From positions 1 to 42,754 of the forward strand of contig JAEEQX010000010.1 in NCBI GenBank assembly GCA_016285575.1: a DNA stretch of 42,754 bases. The letters are read 5' to 3'. The position numbers and the translations under genes were made by a program. The notes beneath the pieces were generated by a model. The model ran no database searches. It saw nothing but the letters and a program-made list of their open reading frames with translations, and was not told where the DNA came from. Position 1 is the stretch's first letter, and each line of letters begins with the position of its first letter. Source of the DNA: Lachnospiraceae bacterium. GTDB lineage: Bacteria > Bacillota > Clostridia > Lachnospirales > Lachnospiraceae. Of the stretch, positions 8,995 through 17,139 are shown piece after piece.

Positions 8995-9948
8995 ATGTCA
9001 GAGATTGAAGATAATAATGTCGAATTGAAACTGAATATAAAAGGCGAACCCAAGAAGAAGTTCAAGCAGGGCGTAAAAGTCAAAGAGTCCTGGCAGTACA
9101 GGGTGTTCCAGGTATTTAATGTACTTTTAATGCTGATTATATGTGCATTGACACTGTATCCGTTCCTTTATCTTGTTGCTCAGTCTTTTTCATCTGAGGC
9201 AGCGATTATAAAAGGACAGGTATCCATCATTCCGGTGGGATTCAACTTAACTACTTACAAATCGGTTTTGACTAAGGGCGATTTCCTCGGATATTACAAG
9301 AATACTATTTTGTACGCGGTATTCGGAACATTTTTCTCGCTTCTTTTCTCGGCCATGCTTGCGTATCCGCTTTCCAAGCCGAATTTAAGACTTAATAAAA
9401 TATTTGTTCCGTTCATTATCTTCACAATGTATTTTGGCGGCGGAATGATCCCCAATTACATTTTGATGACTTCACTCGGACTTAGAAATTCGGTTTTCTC
9501 ATTCATCCTTCCGGGTCTTATCGGAACATATTACGTGCTTTTGATGAAGTCGTTCTTTGCCAGCCTTCCTCATGAACTCGAGGAAGCGGGAGAGATAGAC
9601 GGTCTGTCGAAATACGGTGTTTTCTTTAGAATCGTACTTCCGATTTCCAAGCCGATTATGGCAACTATGGTCTTATTTTACATGGCGGGATATTGGAGTA
9701 ACTGGTTTAATGCATTCCTTTATCTGGAAGACAGAAACAAGTGGCCGGTTGCTTACCATCTTCGTCAGATTATCATCGGTGCATCGACCTCAGCCGATCC
9801 CGGTGCGGCATCGCAGGAGTCGATGCAGATTGCTGCCAACATCAAGTCATGTTCCATGGTTTTGATGGCAGTACCCATCATATGTGTTTACCCCTTTATC
9901 CAAAGGTATTTTGTACAGGGAATGATGCTTGGAGGAGTAAAGGGATAG
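8995..9948 (+). CDS. lplC: Sugar ABC importer permease, LplC/YtcP type
   Basis: Second membrane subunit of the same importer, 317 residues. After a polar N-terminus there are six likely membrane helices, beginning at FQVFNVLLMLIICALTLYPF. The EAA loop reads EEAGEIDGLSKYGVFFRIVL, and the C-terminus ends YPFIQRYFVQGMMLGGVKG, a typical tail of carbohydrate permeases of this family. GGAGA lies seven bases before the ATG. It starts 11 bases after lplB and is followed by the lipoprotein gene, so all three are one transcription unit. Substrate is inferred from the locus, not from the protein. Confidence 0.94.
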   Translation: MSEIEDNNVELKLNIKGEPKKKFKQGVKVKESWQYRVFQVFNVLLMLIICALTLYPFLYLVAQSFSSEAAIIKGQVSIIPVGFNLTTYKSVLTKGDFLGYYKNTILYAVFGTFFSLLFSAMLAYPLSKPNLRLNKIFVPFIIFTMYFGGGMIPNYILMTSLGLRNSVFSFILPGLIGTYYVLLMKSFFASLPHELEEAGEIDGLSKYGVFFRIVLPISKPIMATMVLFYMAGYWSNWFNAFLYLEDRNKWPVAYHLRQIIIGASTSADPGAASQESMQIAANIKSCSMVLMAVPIICVYPFIQRYFVQGMMLGGVKG

Positions 9949-10013
9949 ATATAGGCAACATTAACGGATTGCATCTATAAAAGGAGCAGTCAAAAAACAA
10001 AGGAGGAACTCAA

Positions 10014-11741
10014 ATGAAAAAAAGATTATTGAGTGCATTGCTTGCAGTCAGCATGGTTGCTTCAGCTACAGCATGTACTACCGGCGGCAGCGAAGAACCC
10101 GCTCCCTCTCAACCGGCTGTTGACAATACAGGTGATACGGCTGCAGAGGAAGAACAACTCGACTATACTTACGGCGAACATTTTTATTCGGAAACACCTG
10201 TGACATATTCGATGTCTTTCTCAGATGCTTCATGGTATCCCATGACAGATCAGTGGAAGACCGAAGGCGTATTTGCCAAGATTACGGAAAAAACCAACGT
10301 TACACTTGATATTACTTCAATTGATTCCGGTGACTACAACGACAAGATCGGTTTGATGGTTAATGCCGGAGAAGCACCTTTTATCATTCCCAAGACATAC
10401 GATGAATCCAAGTACGTAGACGGTGGCGCTATCGTTCCCATTTCTAAATGGACACAGTTCATGCCTAACTTTACCAACTTCGTTGAGACATATGATATGC
10501 AGGCCGATCTTGATACTATCACTCGTAACGACGGCAACTTCTACAGACTTCCCGGTATGCATGAATCACCTAACCAGGATTATACATTCATCATCAGAAA
10601 AGACCTTTTTGACGGTGCGGGCGTAGATGTAACCAAGATCGAGAAAGATTGGACATATGACGATCTTTATGATGCTCTCGTTAAGGTTAAGGCTTACATG
10701 GTAAAAGAAGGCATCTGCAAGGAATCAGATTATATATGGTCTGACCTCTGGTGCGGCCAGGAATCCGGTCAGGGCTCGGGCGGTAACCTCTTAAAGATTA
10801 TGGGTTCTGCTTACGGTGTACCTTCAGGTTGGGCTGTAGGCGATTGTATCCAGTACGATCATGACAAGGATGAGTGGTATCTTGCATCCACAACAGAAAA
10901 TTACAAGGAATTCGTTACTGTAGCCAACAAGTTCGTTGCAGGCGGAATTCTTGATCCCGAGACATTCACACAGGATGACTCAGTTGCTACCAACAAGTTC
11001 TATCGTGGCGAGACAGCAATCATGTCCGTTAACCGTGGTCAGGTAGCTGCATTCAATGCAGGACTTATCGAAGGTATGGGCGGAAAGCCTTATGAGACAT
11101 ATCTTGTTGTATCTCCCAAGGGTAACAACAACTACATGGCAGAGAACTCAAGACTTGAAAACGGTGTTATGATTTCCAAGAATGCATATGATAAACTTGG
11201 TGAGGAAGAATTCATTAAGATGCTTCGTTTCGTTGACTGGTTATTCTACTCAGATGAAGCATACGATCTTATCAAGTGGGGTGTTGAAGGAGAGACATAC
11301 AAGGTAGAGAACGGTCAGAAGGTTCTTTGCGAAGGATGGTACTGCTCAGGTCTTGGATATGCCGATCCTACACCCGAAAATGAAGAAGATAACAAGGATA
11401 TGAGACTTGAGTACGGTTATGCAGGCGGTAACTTCTGGTACGGACACAGAGTAGACCAGAGAGACGACAACTTGACACCCGAACTTCAGGATCTTTCCAA
11501 GAGAATCGCTGATTACAGAGATATCAGACCTCTTACACCTGCTCTTGCAAGTACTCCAGATGAAAACGAGCAGATTAACCTCTGGAAGACTCCTCTTGTA
11601 GATAACATCAACACATGGACACTCAACTTCGTAACAGGCAAGAAGGATATCAACAAAGAATGGGATAATTACGTTAAGTCATGCGATGATGCCAATGCTC
11701 AGAATCTTGTAAAACTTTACAACGAGATTAACGCAAGATAA
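10014..11741 (+). CDS. lplA: Extracellular sugar-binding lipoprotein of the LplBC importer
   Basis: Captures the oligosaccharide at the cell surface and hands it to LplB/LplC. The 575-residue protein starts with a short lysine-containing signal sequence (MKKRLLSALLAVSMVASATA) and a lipobox ending at Cys21, so it should be lipid-anchored. A Gly/Ser/Pro/Glu-rich linker follows, then a large family-1 type solute-binding fold. AAAGGAGG directly precedes the start. The gene uses a narrow codon set (many CTT, GGT, GAC), as expected for a highly produced binding protein. A 16-bp perfect hairpin lies just after the stop, probably limiting read-through and protecting the message. The symbol follows the B. 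subtilis-type family; the actual ligand is inferred to be aldouronate. Confidence 0.92.
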   Translation: MKKRLLSALLAVSMVASATACTTGGSEEPAPSQPAVDNTGDTAAEEEQLDYTYGEHFYSETPVTYSMSFSDASWYPMTDQWKTEGVFAKITEKTNVTLDITSIDSGDYNDKIGLMVNAGEAPFIIPKTYDESKYVDGGAIVPISKWTQFMPNFTNFVETYDMQADLDTITRNDGNFYRLPGMHESPNQDYTFIIRKDLFDGAGVDVTKIEKDWTYDDLYDALVKVKAYMVKEGICKESDYIWSDLWCGQESGQGSGGNLLKIMGSAYGVPSGWAVGDCIQYDHDKDEWYLASTTENYKEFVTVANKFVAGGILDPETFTQDDSVATNKFYRGETAIMSVNRGQVAAFNAGLIEGMGGKPYETYLVVSPKGNNNYMAENSRLENGVMISKNAYDKLGEEEFIKMLRFVDWLFYSDEAYDLIKWGVEGETYKVENGQKVLCEGWYCSGLGYADPTPENEEDNKDMRLEYGYAGGNFWYGHRVDQRDDNLTPELQDLSKRIADYRDIRPLTPALASTPDENEQINLWKTPLVDNINTWTLNFVTGKKDINKEWDNYVKSCDDANAQNLVKLYNEINAR

Positions 11742-11751
11742 TTATTCGCAC

Positions 11752-11788
11752 TTCGTATAAAAAGGGGCTTGTCCCCTTTTTATACGAA
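11752..11788. terminator. Perfect 16-bp hairpin terminator after the binding-protein gene
   Basis: The arms TTCGTATAAAAAGGGG and CCCCTTTTTATACGAA pair perfectly around a CTTGT loop. The T run is inside the right arm, paired with the A run, so the core GGGG/CCCC hairpin followed by TTTTT can terminate in the plus direction and the structure is nearly symmetric. It may also act as a 3' stabiliser that raises binding-protein message over downstream genes. Confidence 0.85.
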
Positions 11789-11862
11789 AAAAGCATCAAT
11801 CGACGAAAAATGATTTTTGAATATAAGTAAGCGGTGTGATATATTTATGACGGCTTATTTAT

Positions 11863-11889
11863 ATACGGAAATCATACAATAATCCGTAT
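11863..11889. promoter_or_regulatory. Inverted repeat upstream of uxuA
   Basis: ATACGGA at 11863-11869 and TCCGTAT at 11883-11889 are exact inverted repeats separated by 13 bases, about 70 bases before the uxuA start. The spacing suits an operator for a dimeric protein; an RNA hairpin is also possible. It does not contain the CTTGTATACAAG motif, so if functional it would answer to a different factor. Confidence 0.35.
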
Positions 11890-11956
11890 GAGATATAAGT
11901 GTCTTTCTGTGTTTTTTGCAGGATACAGAACATATGAAATAAGAGGACTATCAATC

Positions 11957-13027
11957 ATGGAAATGACATTCAGGTGGTTCGGATCCAAGTTCGATACCGT
12001 TAGTTTGAAATATATCAGACAGATACCGGGAGTAAAAGGCGTAATTACAACTCTCTATGACACGACACCCGGTGAAGCCTGGGACAGGGATGCAATCAAA
12101 GCCATAAAAAAAGAGGTTACGGATGCAGGCCTTAAGATATCCGGTATCGAGAGTGTGAATGTCTGCGATTCCATAAAAGTCGGAGATGCAGACAGAGACA
12201 GGTACATAGACAATTATATTAAGACATTGACCAATCTCGGCGAAGAAGACATACATACCGTTTGTTATAATTTCATGCCCGTATTTGACTGGACCAGAAC
12301 AGAGCTTGCTAGAGTAAGAAGCGACGGTTCTACGGTAATGGCATATACGCAGGAAGCAGTGGACAAGATTGATCCGAGCGACATATTCAATTCTCTTTCC
12401 AAGCACACCAACGGTCATATATTACCGGGTTGGGAGCCCGAGAGAATGTCTCAGGTACAGGAACTCTTTGAGATGTATAAGGACGTAGACGCCGATAAGT
12501 TATTCGACAATCTGGTATATTTTCTCAACGCAATCATGCCTGTATGCGACAAGTACGATATCAACATGGCAATTCATCCCGATGATCCCGCATGGAGTGT
12601 ATTCGGTCTTGCGAGAATCATCACCAACAAGGAACAGATTGTTAAGCTGTTACAGGCAGTCGACAATGTGCATAACGGAGTTACGCTTTGCACCGGATCG
12701 TTTGGAACCAAACTTAATAATGATATTGTTGATACAATCTATGCCATTAAGGGACGTATTCACTTTGCGCATGTCAGAAACTTAAAGTTCATAACGCCGA
12801 CCAATTTTGAAGAATCAGCCCACTTATCAAGCGACGGTGATTTTGATATGTATGCCATAATGAAAGCACTCTATGACTCCGGATTCGACGGAATCATAAG
12901 ACCCGATCACGGCAGAATGATATGGGGCGAAGAAGCAATGCCCGGATACGGTCTGTATGACAGAGCACTCGGCGCCGTATATTTACAGGGTCTCTGGGAA
13001 GCCATAGACAAGAATTCAAAACAATAA
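11957..13027 (+). CDS. uxuA: Mannonate dehydratase
   Basis: Dehydrates D-mannonate to 2-keto-3-deoxygluconate (KDG). The 356-residue protein opens with MTFRWFGSKFDTVSLKYIRQ, close to the family start (MxxTxRWxG), and keeps the TIM-barrel metal-site segments MAIHPDDPAWSVFGL, TLCTGSFGT, HFAHVRN and the C-terminal IRPDHGRMIW. ATG 11957 is chosen because AAGAGGA lies nine bases upstream and the family start aligns here; an in-frame ATG at 11888 would add 23 residues with no similarity to the family. The gene is followed by a terminator and the 18-bp tandem repeats. Confidence 0.96.
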   Translation: MEMTFRWFGSKFDTVSLKYIRQIPGVKGVITTLYDTTPGEAWDRDAIKAIKKEVTDAGLKISGIESVNVCDSIKVGDADRDRYIDNYIKTLTNLGEEDIHTVCYNFMPVFDWTRTELARVRSDGSTVMAYTQEAVDKIDPSDIFNSLSKHTNGHILPGWEPERMSQVQELFEMYKDVDADKLFDNLVYFLNAIMPVCDKYDINMAIHPDDPAWSVFGLARIITNKEQIVKLLQAVDNVHNGVTLCTGSFGTKLNNDIVDTIYAIKGRIHFAHVRNLKFITPTNFEESAHLSSDGDFDMYAIMKALYDSGFDGIIRPDHGRMIWGEEAMPGYGLYDRALGAVYLQGLWEAIDKNSKQ

Positions 13028-13045
13028 ATATCAATTATTGGAAAG

Positions 13046-13070
13046 ACCGGAGTTATATCCGGTTTTTCTT
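13046..13070 (+). terminator. Terminator after uxuA
   Basis: ACCGGA pairs with TCCGGT around a GTTATA loop, followed by TTTTTCTT. The stem is short, so read-through into the aldolase-kinase gene is possible. Confidence 0.75.
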
Positions 13071-13139
13071 GCGAAAAAGGATATACTTGCGATAAAAGAT
13101 ATACTTGTGAAAAAGGATATATATTTTCAAAAAAGATAA
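13068..13139. repeat. 18-bp tandem repeat, three copies plus a degenerate fourth
   Basis: Units at 13068-13085, 13086-13103 and 13104-13121 read CTTGCGAAAAAGGATATA with one to three differences each; 13122-13139 is a decayed fourth copy. The array sits between the uxuA terminator and the start of the aldolase-kinase fusion. The junction between units 2 and 3 gives ATATACTTGT, ten bases identical to the operator at 7908-7917, so the units could act as half-sites for the GntR regulator; simple slippage is the alternative. Confidence 0.85.
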
Positions 13140-13163
13140 TCCAAAAAGCGAAAGAAGGTTAAT

Positions 13164-14891
13164 ATGAACACATACGACAGAATAAAAGAATGCAGAATGA
13201 TACCGGTTATTGCGCTTGATAATGTCTCTGATGCAAAACCTCTTGCCAAGGCTTTATACGAGGGAGGTCTTCCCTGCGCAGAAGTAACATTTAGAAGAGA
13301 AGGCGCGGATTTATGCATAAAGGCCATGAAGGAAGAATACCCTGACATGCTGGTCGGTGCAGGTACCGTATTAAGTATAAAGCAGGTTGATGCTGCATTG
13401 AATGCTGGAGCGCAGTTTATAGTCAGTCCCGGTCTTGATGAAGATATTGTTTCGTATTGTCTTGAAAAGAATGTATGTGTTATTCCCGGAGTATCCACTG
13501 CGAGCGATGTGGCAAAAGCGCATGCGCTTGGCTTAAGAGTGGTTAAGTTTTTTCCGGCAGAGGCAGCAGGCGGAGTTAAGATGTTAAAGGCATTGTCGGC
13601 TCCTTACAACATGATGACATTTATGCCCACAGGCGGCATCAGCATGGACAATATGGCATCATATTATGCGCTTAAAAATGTGATTGCCTGCGGCGGAAGT
13701 TTTATGATAGATGCAAAGTCCATTAAGGAAGGTGACTTTGATACGATAAAAAATCGCACTGTGGAAGTGGTAGGTGCGATTGACAGGATCATAAACGGCG
13801 GTTCTGATAAGAGTAAAACTGTAAGTATTGATACAGATGATAAAAAAATCGACCTGTCCAATTTATCGGACTGCAAGGTTATTACTTTCGGAGAACTCAT
13901 GTTAAGACTTGCTCCGCATGGATACCTAAGATTCGTTCAGGCAGATACATTTGAAGCGACTTTTGGCGGAGGCGAAGCCAATGTCAGTATATCCTTGGCC
14001 AATTACGGAATGAATACTTCGTTTGTAACCAAGCTTCCCAACCATGAGATCGGCCAGATGAGTGTCAATTCATTGAGAAAGTACGGAGTGGATACATCTT
14101 TAATCGTAAGGGGAGGCAGCAGAGTAGGTATATACTATCTCGAAAAAGGAGCGTCTCAAAGAGCATCCAAGGTTATATATGATCGTGCGGGATCGGCGAT
14201 AGCGGAAGCATCCAAGACTGATTTTGACTGGGATAAGATATTTGACAATGCGGGATGGTTTCATTTTACGGGTATTACACCCGCACTGTCTGATGAGCTT
14301 GCAGACATAACTCTTGAAGCATGTAAGAAGGCTAAGGAAAAGGGTATTATAGTAAGCTGCGATCTAAATTACAGGAATAAGCTCTGGTCAAAAGAGAAAG
14401 CGGGAGAAGTGATGGAGAAGCTCTGCCGATATGTTGATGTATGTATCTCCAATGAAGAGGATGCATATGATGTATTCAAGATAAAAGCACCCGACACCGA
14501 TGTTACTGCAGGAGAGATTAATTCGGAAGGCTATAAATATGTAGCGGAAGAATTAAAGAAAAGATTCGGTTTTTCATATGTCGCAATCACACTTCGCGAA
14601 TCCATATCCGCAAGCGACAACCGATGGGGCGCAATGTTATATGACGGTAAGGATTATTACTTCAGCAAAAAATACAATGTGCATATAGTTGACAGAGTGG
14701 GCGGAGGAGACTCATTCGGTGCAGGACTTATATATTCACTCACACATAAATATACGAGTGCTGATGCGATAGAATTCGCCGTGGCCGCAAGCTGCTTAAA
14801 GCATTCGATAGAAGGAGATTACAACTTCGTATCGGTTGATGAAGTAAATAAACTCGCCAAGGGTGATGCGTCCGGCAGAGTGCAAAGATAA
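13164..14891 (+). CDS. Bifunctional KDPG aldolase / KDG kinase fusion
   Basis: One 575-residue polypeptide carries the last two steps of the pathway: phosphorylation of KDG and cleavage of KDPG to pyruvate and glyceraldehyde-3-phosphate. Residues 1-210 are an Eda-type aldolase: GLPCAEVTFRREG, VGAGTVLSIKQVD, and LRVVKFFPAEAAGG with the Schiff-base lysine Lys128. A linker of about 25 residues follows (GGSDKSKTVSIDTDDKK). From about residue 236 comes a PfkB kinase: ITFGELMLRLAPHG, FGGGEANVSISLANYG, and DRVGGGDSFGAG with catalytic Asp516. The reading frame crosses the junction without a stop or internal ribosome site. AAAGAAGG lies seven bases before the ATG. Normally eda and kdgK are adjacent separate genes, so this is a gene fusion that couples consecutive enzymes. 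No matching single-domain copies are in the window. Confidence 0.95.
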   Translation: MNTYDRIKECRMIPVIALDNVSDAKPLAKALYEGGLPCAEVTFRREGADLCIKAMKEEYPDMLVGAGTVLSIKQVDAALNAGAQFIVSPGLDEDIVSYCLEKNVCVIPGVSTASDVAKAHALGLRVVKFFPAEAAGGVKMLKALSAPYNMMTFMPTGGISMDNMASYYALKNVIACGGSFMIDAKSIKEGDFDTIKNRTVEVVGAIDRIINGGSDKSKTVSIDTDDKKIDLSNLSDCKVITFGELMLRLAPHGYLRFVQADTFEATFGGGEANVSISLANYGMNTSFVTKLPNHEIGQMSVNSLRKYGVDTSLIVRGGSRVGIYYLEKGASQRASKVIYDRAGSAIAEASKTDFDWDKIFDNAGWFHFTGITPALSDELADITLEACKKAKEKGIIVSCDLNYRNKLWSKEKAGEVMEKLCRYVDVCISNEEDAYDVFKIKAPDTDVTAGEINSEGYKYVAEELKKRFGFSYVAITLRESISASDNRWGAMLYDGKDYYFSKKYNVHIVDRVGGGDSFGAGLIYSLTHKYTSADAIEFAVAASCLKHSIEGDYNFVSVDEVNKLAKGDASGRVQR

Positions 14892-14945
14892 AGCTCGATT
14901 CAGACCTTCATTTTACGGCTATGCTATAAGAAAGGAAATCTGCAC

Positions 14946-16562
14946 ATGAAATTGACTCTTGAAGGAATAAAGAATAAAGAGATGTGGGATAATGCGGGGA
15001 TAGCATTACCTGAATATGATATAGACAAGATGAGAAAGAATACCGGAGAGACCCCTCTGTGGATTCATTTTGGTGCAGGCAATATTTTCAGAGGATTTAT
15101 CGCTGTATTGCAGCAAAAACTGTTGGATGAAGGACTTAGTGACAGAGGTATCATTGCAGCAGATACTTTTGATTATGACATGATAGACAGGATATATGTT
15201 CCTTTTGACAACCTGTCGCTTTTTGTCGGACTTAAGTCTGACGGCAATACTGATATGAAGGTAATTGCATCCATAGCGGATGCCGTAAAAGCGGATTATC
15301 GTGATGAAGATAATATGCGAAAACTGACAGATGCTGTCAGGAATCCTTCGTTACAGATAATCAGTTATACGATTACGGAAAAGGGATATTCTCTTAGGAA
15401 TATGGCGGGAGAATTGTTCTCGAATGTTGTATCCGATATGAATGAAGGCCCTGCAAGACCCACCCATGCAATGAGTGTTACGGCTGCTCTTTTATATGAG
15501 AGATACTTAGCGTGCAAATATCCGATCGCTCTTTGCAGTATGGATAACTGTTCCCATAACGGAGCCATACTCAAGGCATCGGTTATTGAGATTATAGAAG
15601 CATGGGTAAAAAACGGGTTTGTCGACGAGGGATTCCTTGAATATGTGTCTGACGAATCCAAGGTCTCTTTCCCTTGGAGTATGATTGACAAGATAACACC
15701 GCGCCCGGCGAAAGTTATCGAAGAGATGCTCGATAAAAAGGGTATCGAAAATATGAGCCCGGTGGTAACGGATAAAAACACATTTATCGCACCGTTTGTT
15801 AATGCCGAGATACCAGAATATCTCGTTATCGAGGACAGATTCCCCAACGGAAGGCCTGCGCTTGAAAATGCGGGCGTTTACTTTGCCGACAGGGAAACCG
15901 TTAACAATACCGAAAAGATGAAAGTTACAACCTGTCTTAATCCGCTTCATACAGCAATGGCTGTATTCGGATGCCTTTTGGGGTACAATCATATCGCCAA
16001 GGAGATGCAGGATGAAGATATCAAAAAACTTGTTGAGAATATAGGATACAAGGAAGGACTGCCCGTTGTCGTCAATCCCGGAATAATAGATCCGAGGGCA
16101 TTCATAGATGAAGTTTTAACCAAGAGGCTTCCAAATATGTTTATTCCGGATATGCCGCAGCGTATTGCAACGGATACCAGCATGAAGATTCCGATAAGAT
16201 TCGGAGAGACTATTAAGGCGTATCGCAATGCTGAGGACAGGGATGTTAATGATTTGACATATATTCCTCTTTCGATTGCAGCCTGGTTCAGATATCTCTT
16301 GGGTGTCGACGATGCCGGCAACAAGATGCCTGTAAGCTCTGATCCGAGACTTGATGAGCTTCAAGAGAAGTTAAAAGGTATAGTATATAACGATGCTTCT
16401 TCGTATACGGGGCAGTTAAAATCCATCCTGTCGAATGAAGTTATATTTGCCTCCGATCTCGTGGAAGCGGGCTTGTCTGAAAAGATAGAGGATATGTTTG
16501 TTAAGATGCTTGCAGGCGACGGAAGTGTCAGAAAGACACTTCATGAATATGTTGCAGGATAG
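14946..16562 (+). CDS. uxuB: Fructuronate reductase (mannonate oxidoreductase)
   Basis: Reduces D-fructuronate to D-mannonate with NADH, linking UxaC to UxuA. The 538-residue protein belongs to the mannitol-dehydrogenase-like family: the nucleotide-binding segment WIHFGAGNIFRGFIAVLQQ is near residue 40 and the catalytic-domain block TTCLNPLHTAMAVFGCLLGY near residue 330. Closely related tagaturonate reductases share the fold, but the gene's place next to uxuA and the presence of a mannonate dehydratase favour UxuB. A run AAGAAAGGAAA gives the ribosome site before the ATG. It is the last gene of the uronate locus and is closed by a strong terminator. Confidence 0.94.
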   Translation: MKLTLEGIKNKEMWDNAGIALPEYDIDKMRKNTGETPLWIHFGAGNIFRGFIAVLQQKLLDEGLSDRGIIAADTFDYDMIDRIYVPFDNLSLFVGLKSDGNTDMKVIASIADAVKADYRDEDNMRKLTDAVRNPSLQIISYTITEKGYSLRNMAGELFSNVVSDMNEGPARPTHAMSVTAALLYERYLACKYPIALCSMDNCSHNGAILKASVIEIIEAWVKNGFVDEGFLEYVSDESKVSFPWSMIDKITPRPAKVIEEMLDKKGIENMSPVVTDKNTFIAPFVNAEIPEYLVIEDRFPNGRPALENAGVYFADRETVNNTEKMKVTTCLNPLHTAMAVFGCLLGYNHIAKEMQDEDIKKLVENIGYKEGLPVVVNPGIIDPRAFIDEVLTKRLPNMFIPDMPQRIATDTSMKIPIRFGETIKAYRNAEDRDVNDLTYIPLSIAAWFRYLLGVDDAGNKMPVSSDPRLDELQEKLKGIVYNDASSYTGQLKSILSNEVIFASDLVEAGLSEKIEDMFVKMLAGDGSVRKTLHEYVAG

Positions 16563-16586
16563 GACATACATTTGATAAGAAACCTC

Positions 16587-16619
16587 AAACCTCCGAATTA
16601 TTCGGAGGTTTCGTTTTTT
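16587..16619 (+). terminator. Terminator closing the uronate locus
   Basis: An 11-bp perfect stem, AAACCTCCGAA with TTCGGAGGTTT, closes a TTA loop and runs into CGTTTTTT. The compositional island begins directly after it, so this also marks the left boundary of native sequence. Confidence 0.95.
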
Positions 16620-16643
16620 AACACGAAACATAGAAGTGAATTC

Positions 16644-17123
16644 AGAAAATCCATAAGACTCAATGTAACAAATGAAAGCCGCGATGAAAAATAGGTGAGA
16701 GTGGAATGGGAGATAAGAGATGCTTCGGCGCGGGTGCTTCGGAGTGAAGCTGCGGATATTTCCGTACCGTCCTTATCAAGTGTATGGCTGGCCAGGGTTG
16801 AACTGCCTGATATAGCGATATATGATGAGTATGTAAGTTACAGGGCTGTTATCGAAGGAAAGACAGTATCGGAAGGAACCGTTATCTTCTCATATCCCAA
16901 GTATTTCAGATATGAAGATCCAGAATTGAGATATGAGATCGACGGCGATATAATCACGGTATATGCTTCGAAATATGCCAGGGGCGTATAGATCCGGAAT
17001 GATAATGAAGATCTGATCCTTGATGATAATTATTTCGATCTGAACGGCGATTCGAAAACAGTCAGGATCCTCAGCGGAAATGCGGATAAGCTGAGACTCA
17101 GAAGTGTGTTTGATATCAGATAA
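16644..17123 (+). pseudogene. Decayed C-terminal fragment of a GH2-type beta-mannosidase
   Basis: Translation in the frame of 16644 gives a recognisable beta-sandwich tail of clostridial GH2 beta-mannosidases: SIRLNVTNESRDEK, then TAG at 16692, VRVEWEIRDAS and YRAVIEGKTVSEG, TAG at 16989, then DLILDDNYFDLNGDSKT and a natural TAA at 17121. Two in-frame amber codons inside otherwise conserved coding sequence, no catalytic domain upstream and an abrupt start just after the uxuB terminator show a remnant. The second stop (GTA TAG ATC) fits a single change from GAG. Only about 160 codons remain of a protein usually above 800 residues. The intact isomerase-kinase gene follows at once, suggesting the two once formed a beta-mannoside operon. 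Family assignment is by pattern memory, not a search. Confidence 0.7.
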
Positions 17124-17139
17124 CGATGGGGGTAAAAAA

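Noticed and set aside
13068..13139. CRISPR array
   Set aside because: Units are 18-bp tandem copies without spacers and no cas genes are present.
16692..16991. Recoding of TAG as an amino acid, suggested by two in-frame ambers in the mannosidase fragment
   Set aside because: TAG is used as a normal stop by lplC and uxuB here, and the fragment lacks its catalytic domain, so mutation decay is simpler.
16695..16991. A 98-residue open frame as an independent gene
   Set aside because: It begins right after an in-frame stop, has no ribosome site and continues a beta-mannosidase domain on both sides, so it is part of the pseudogene.
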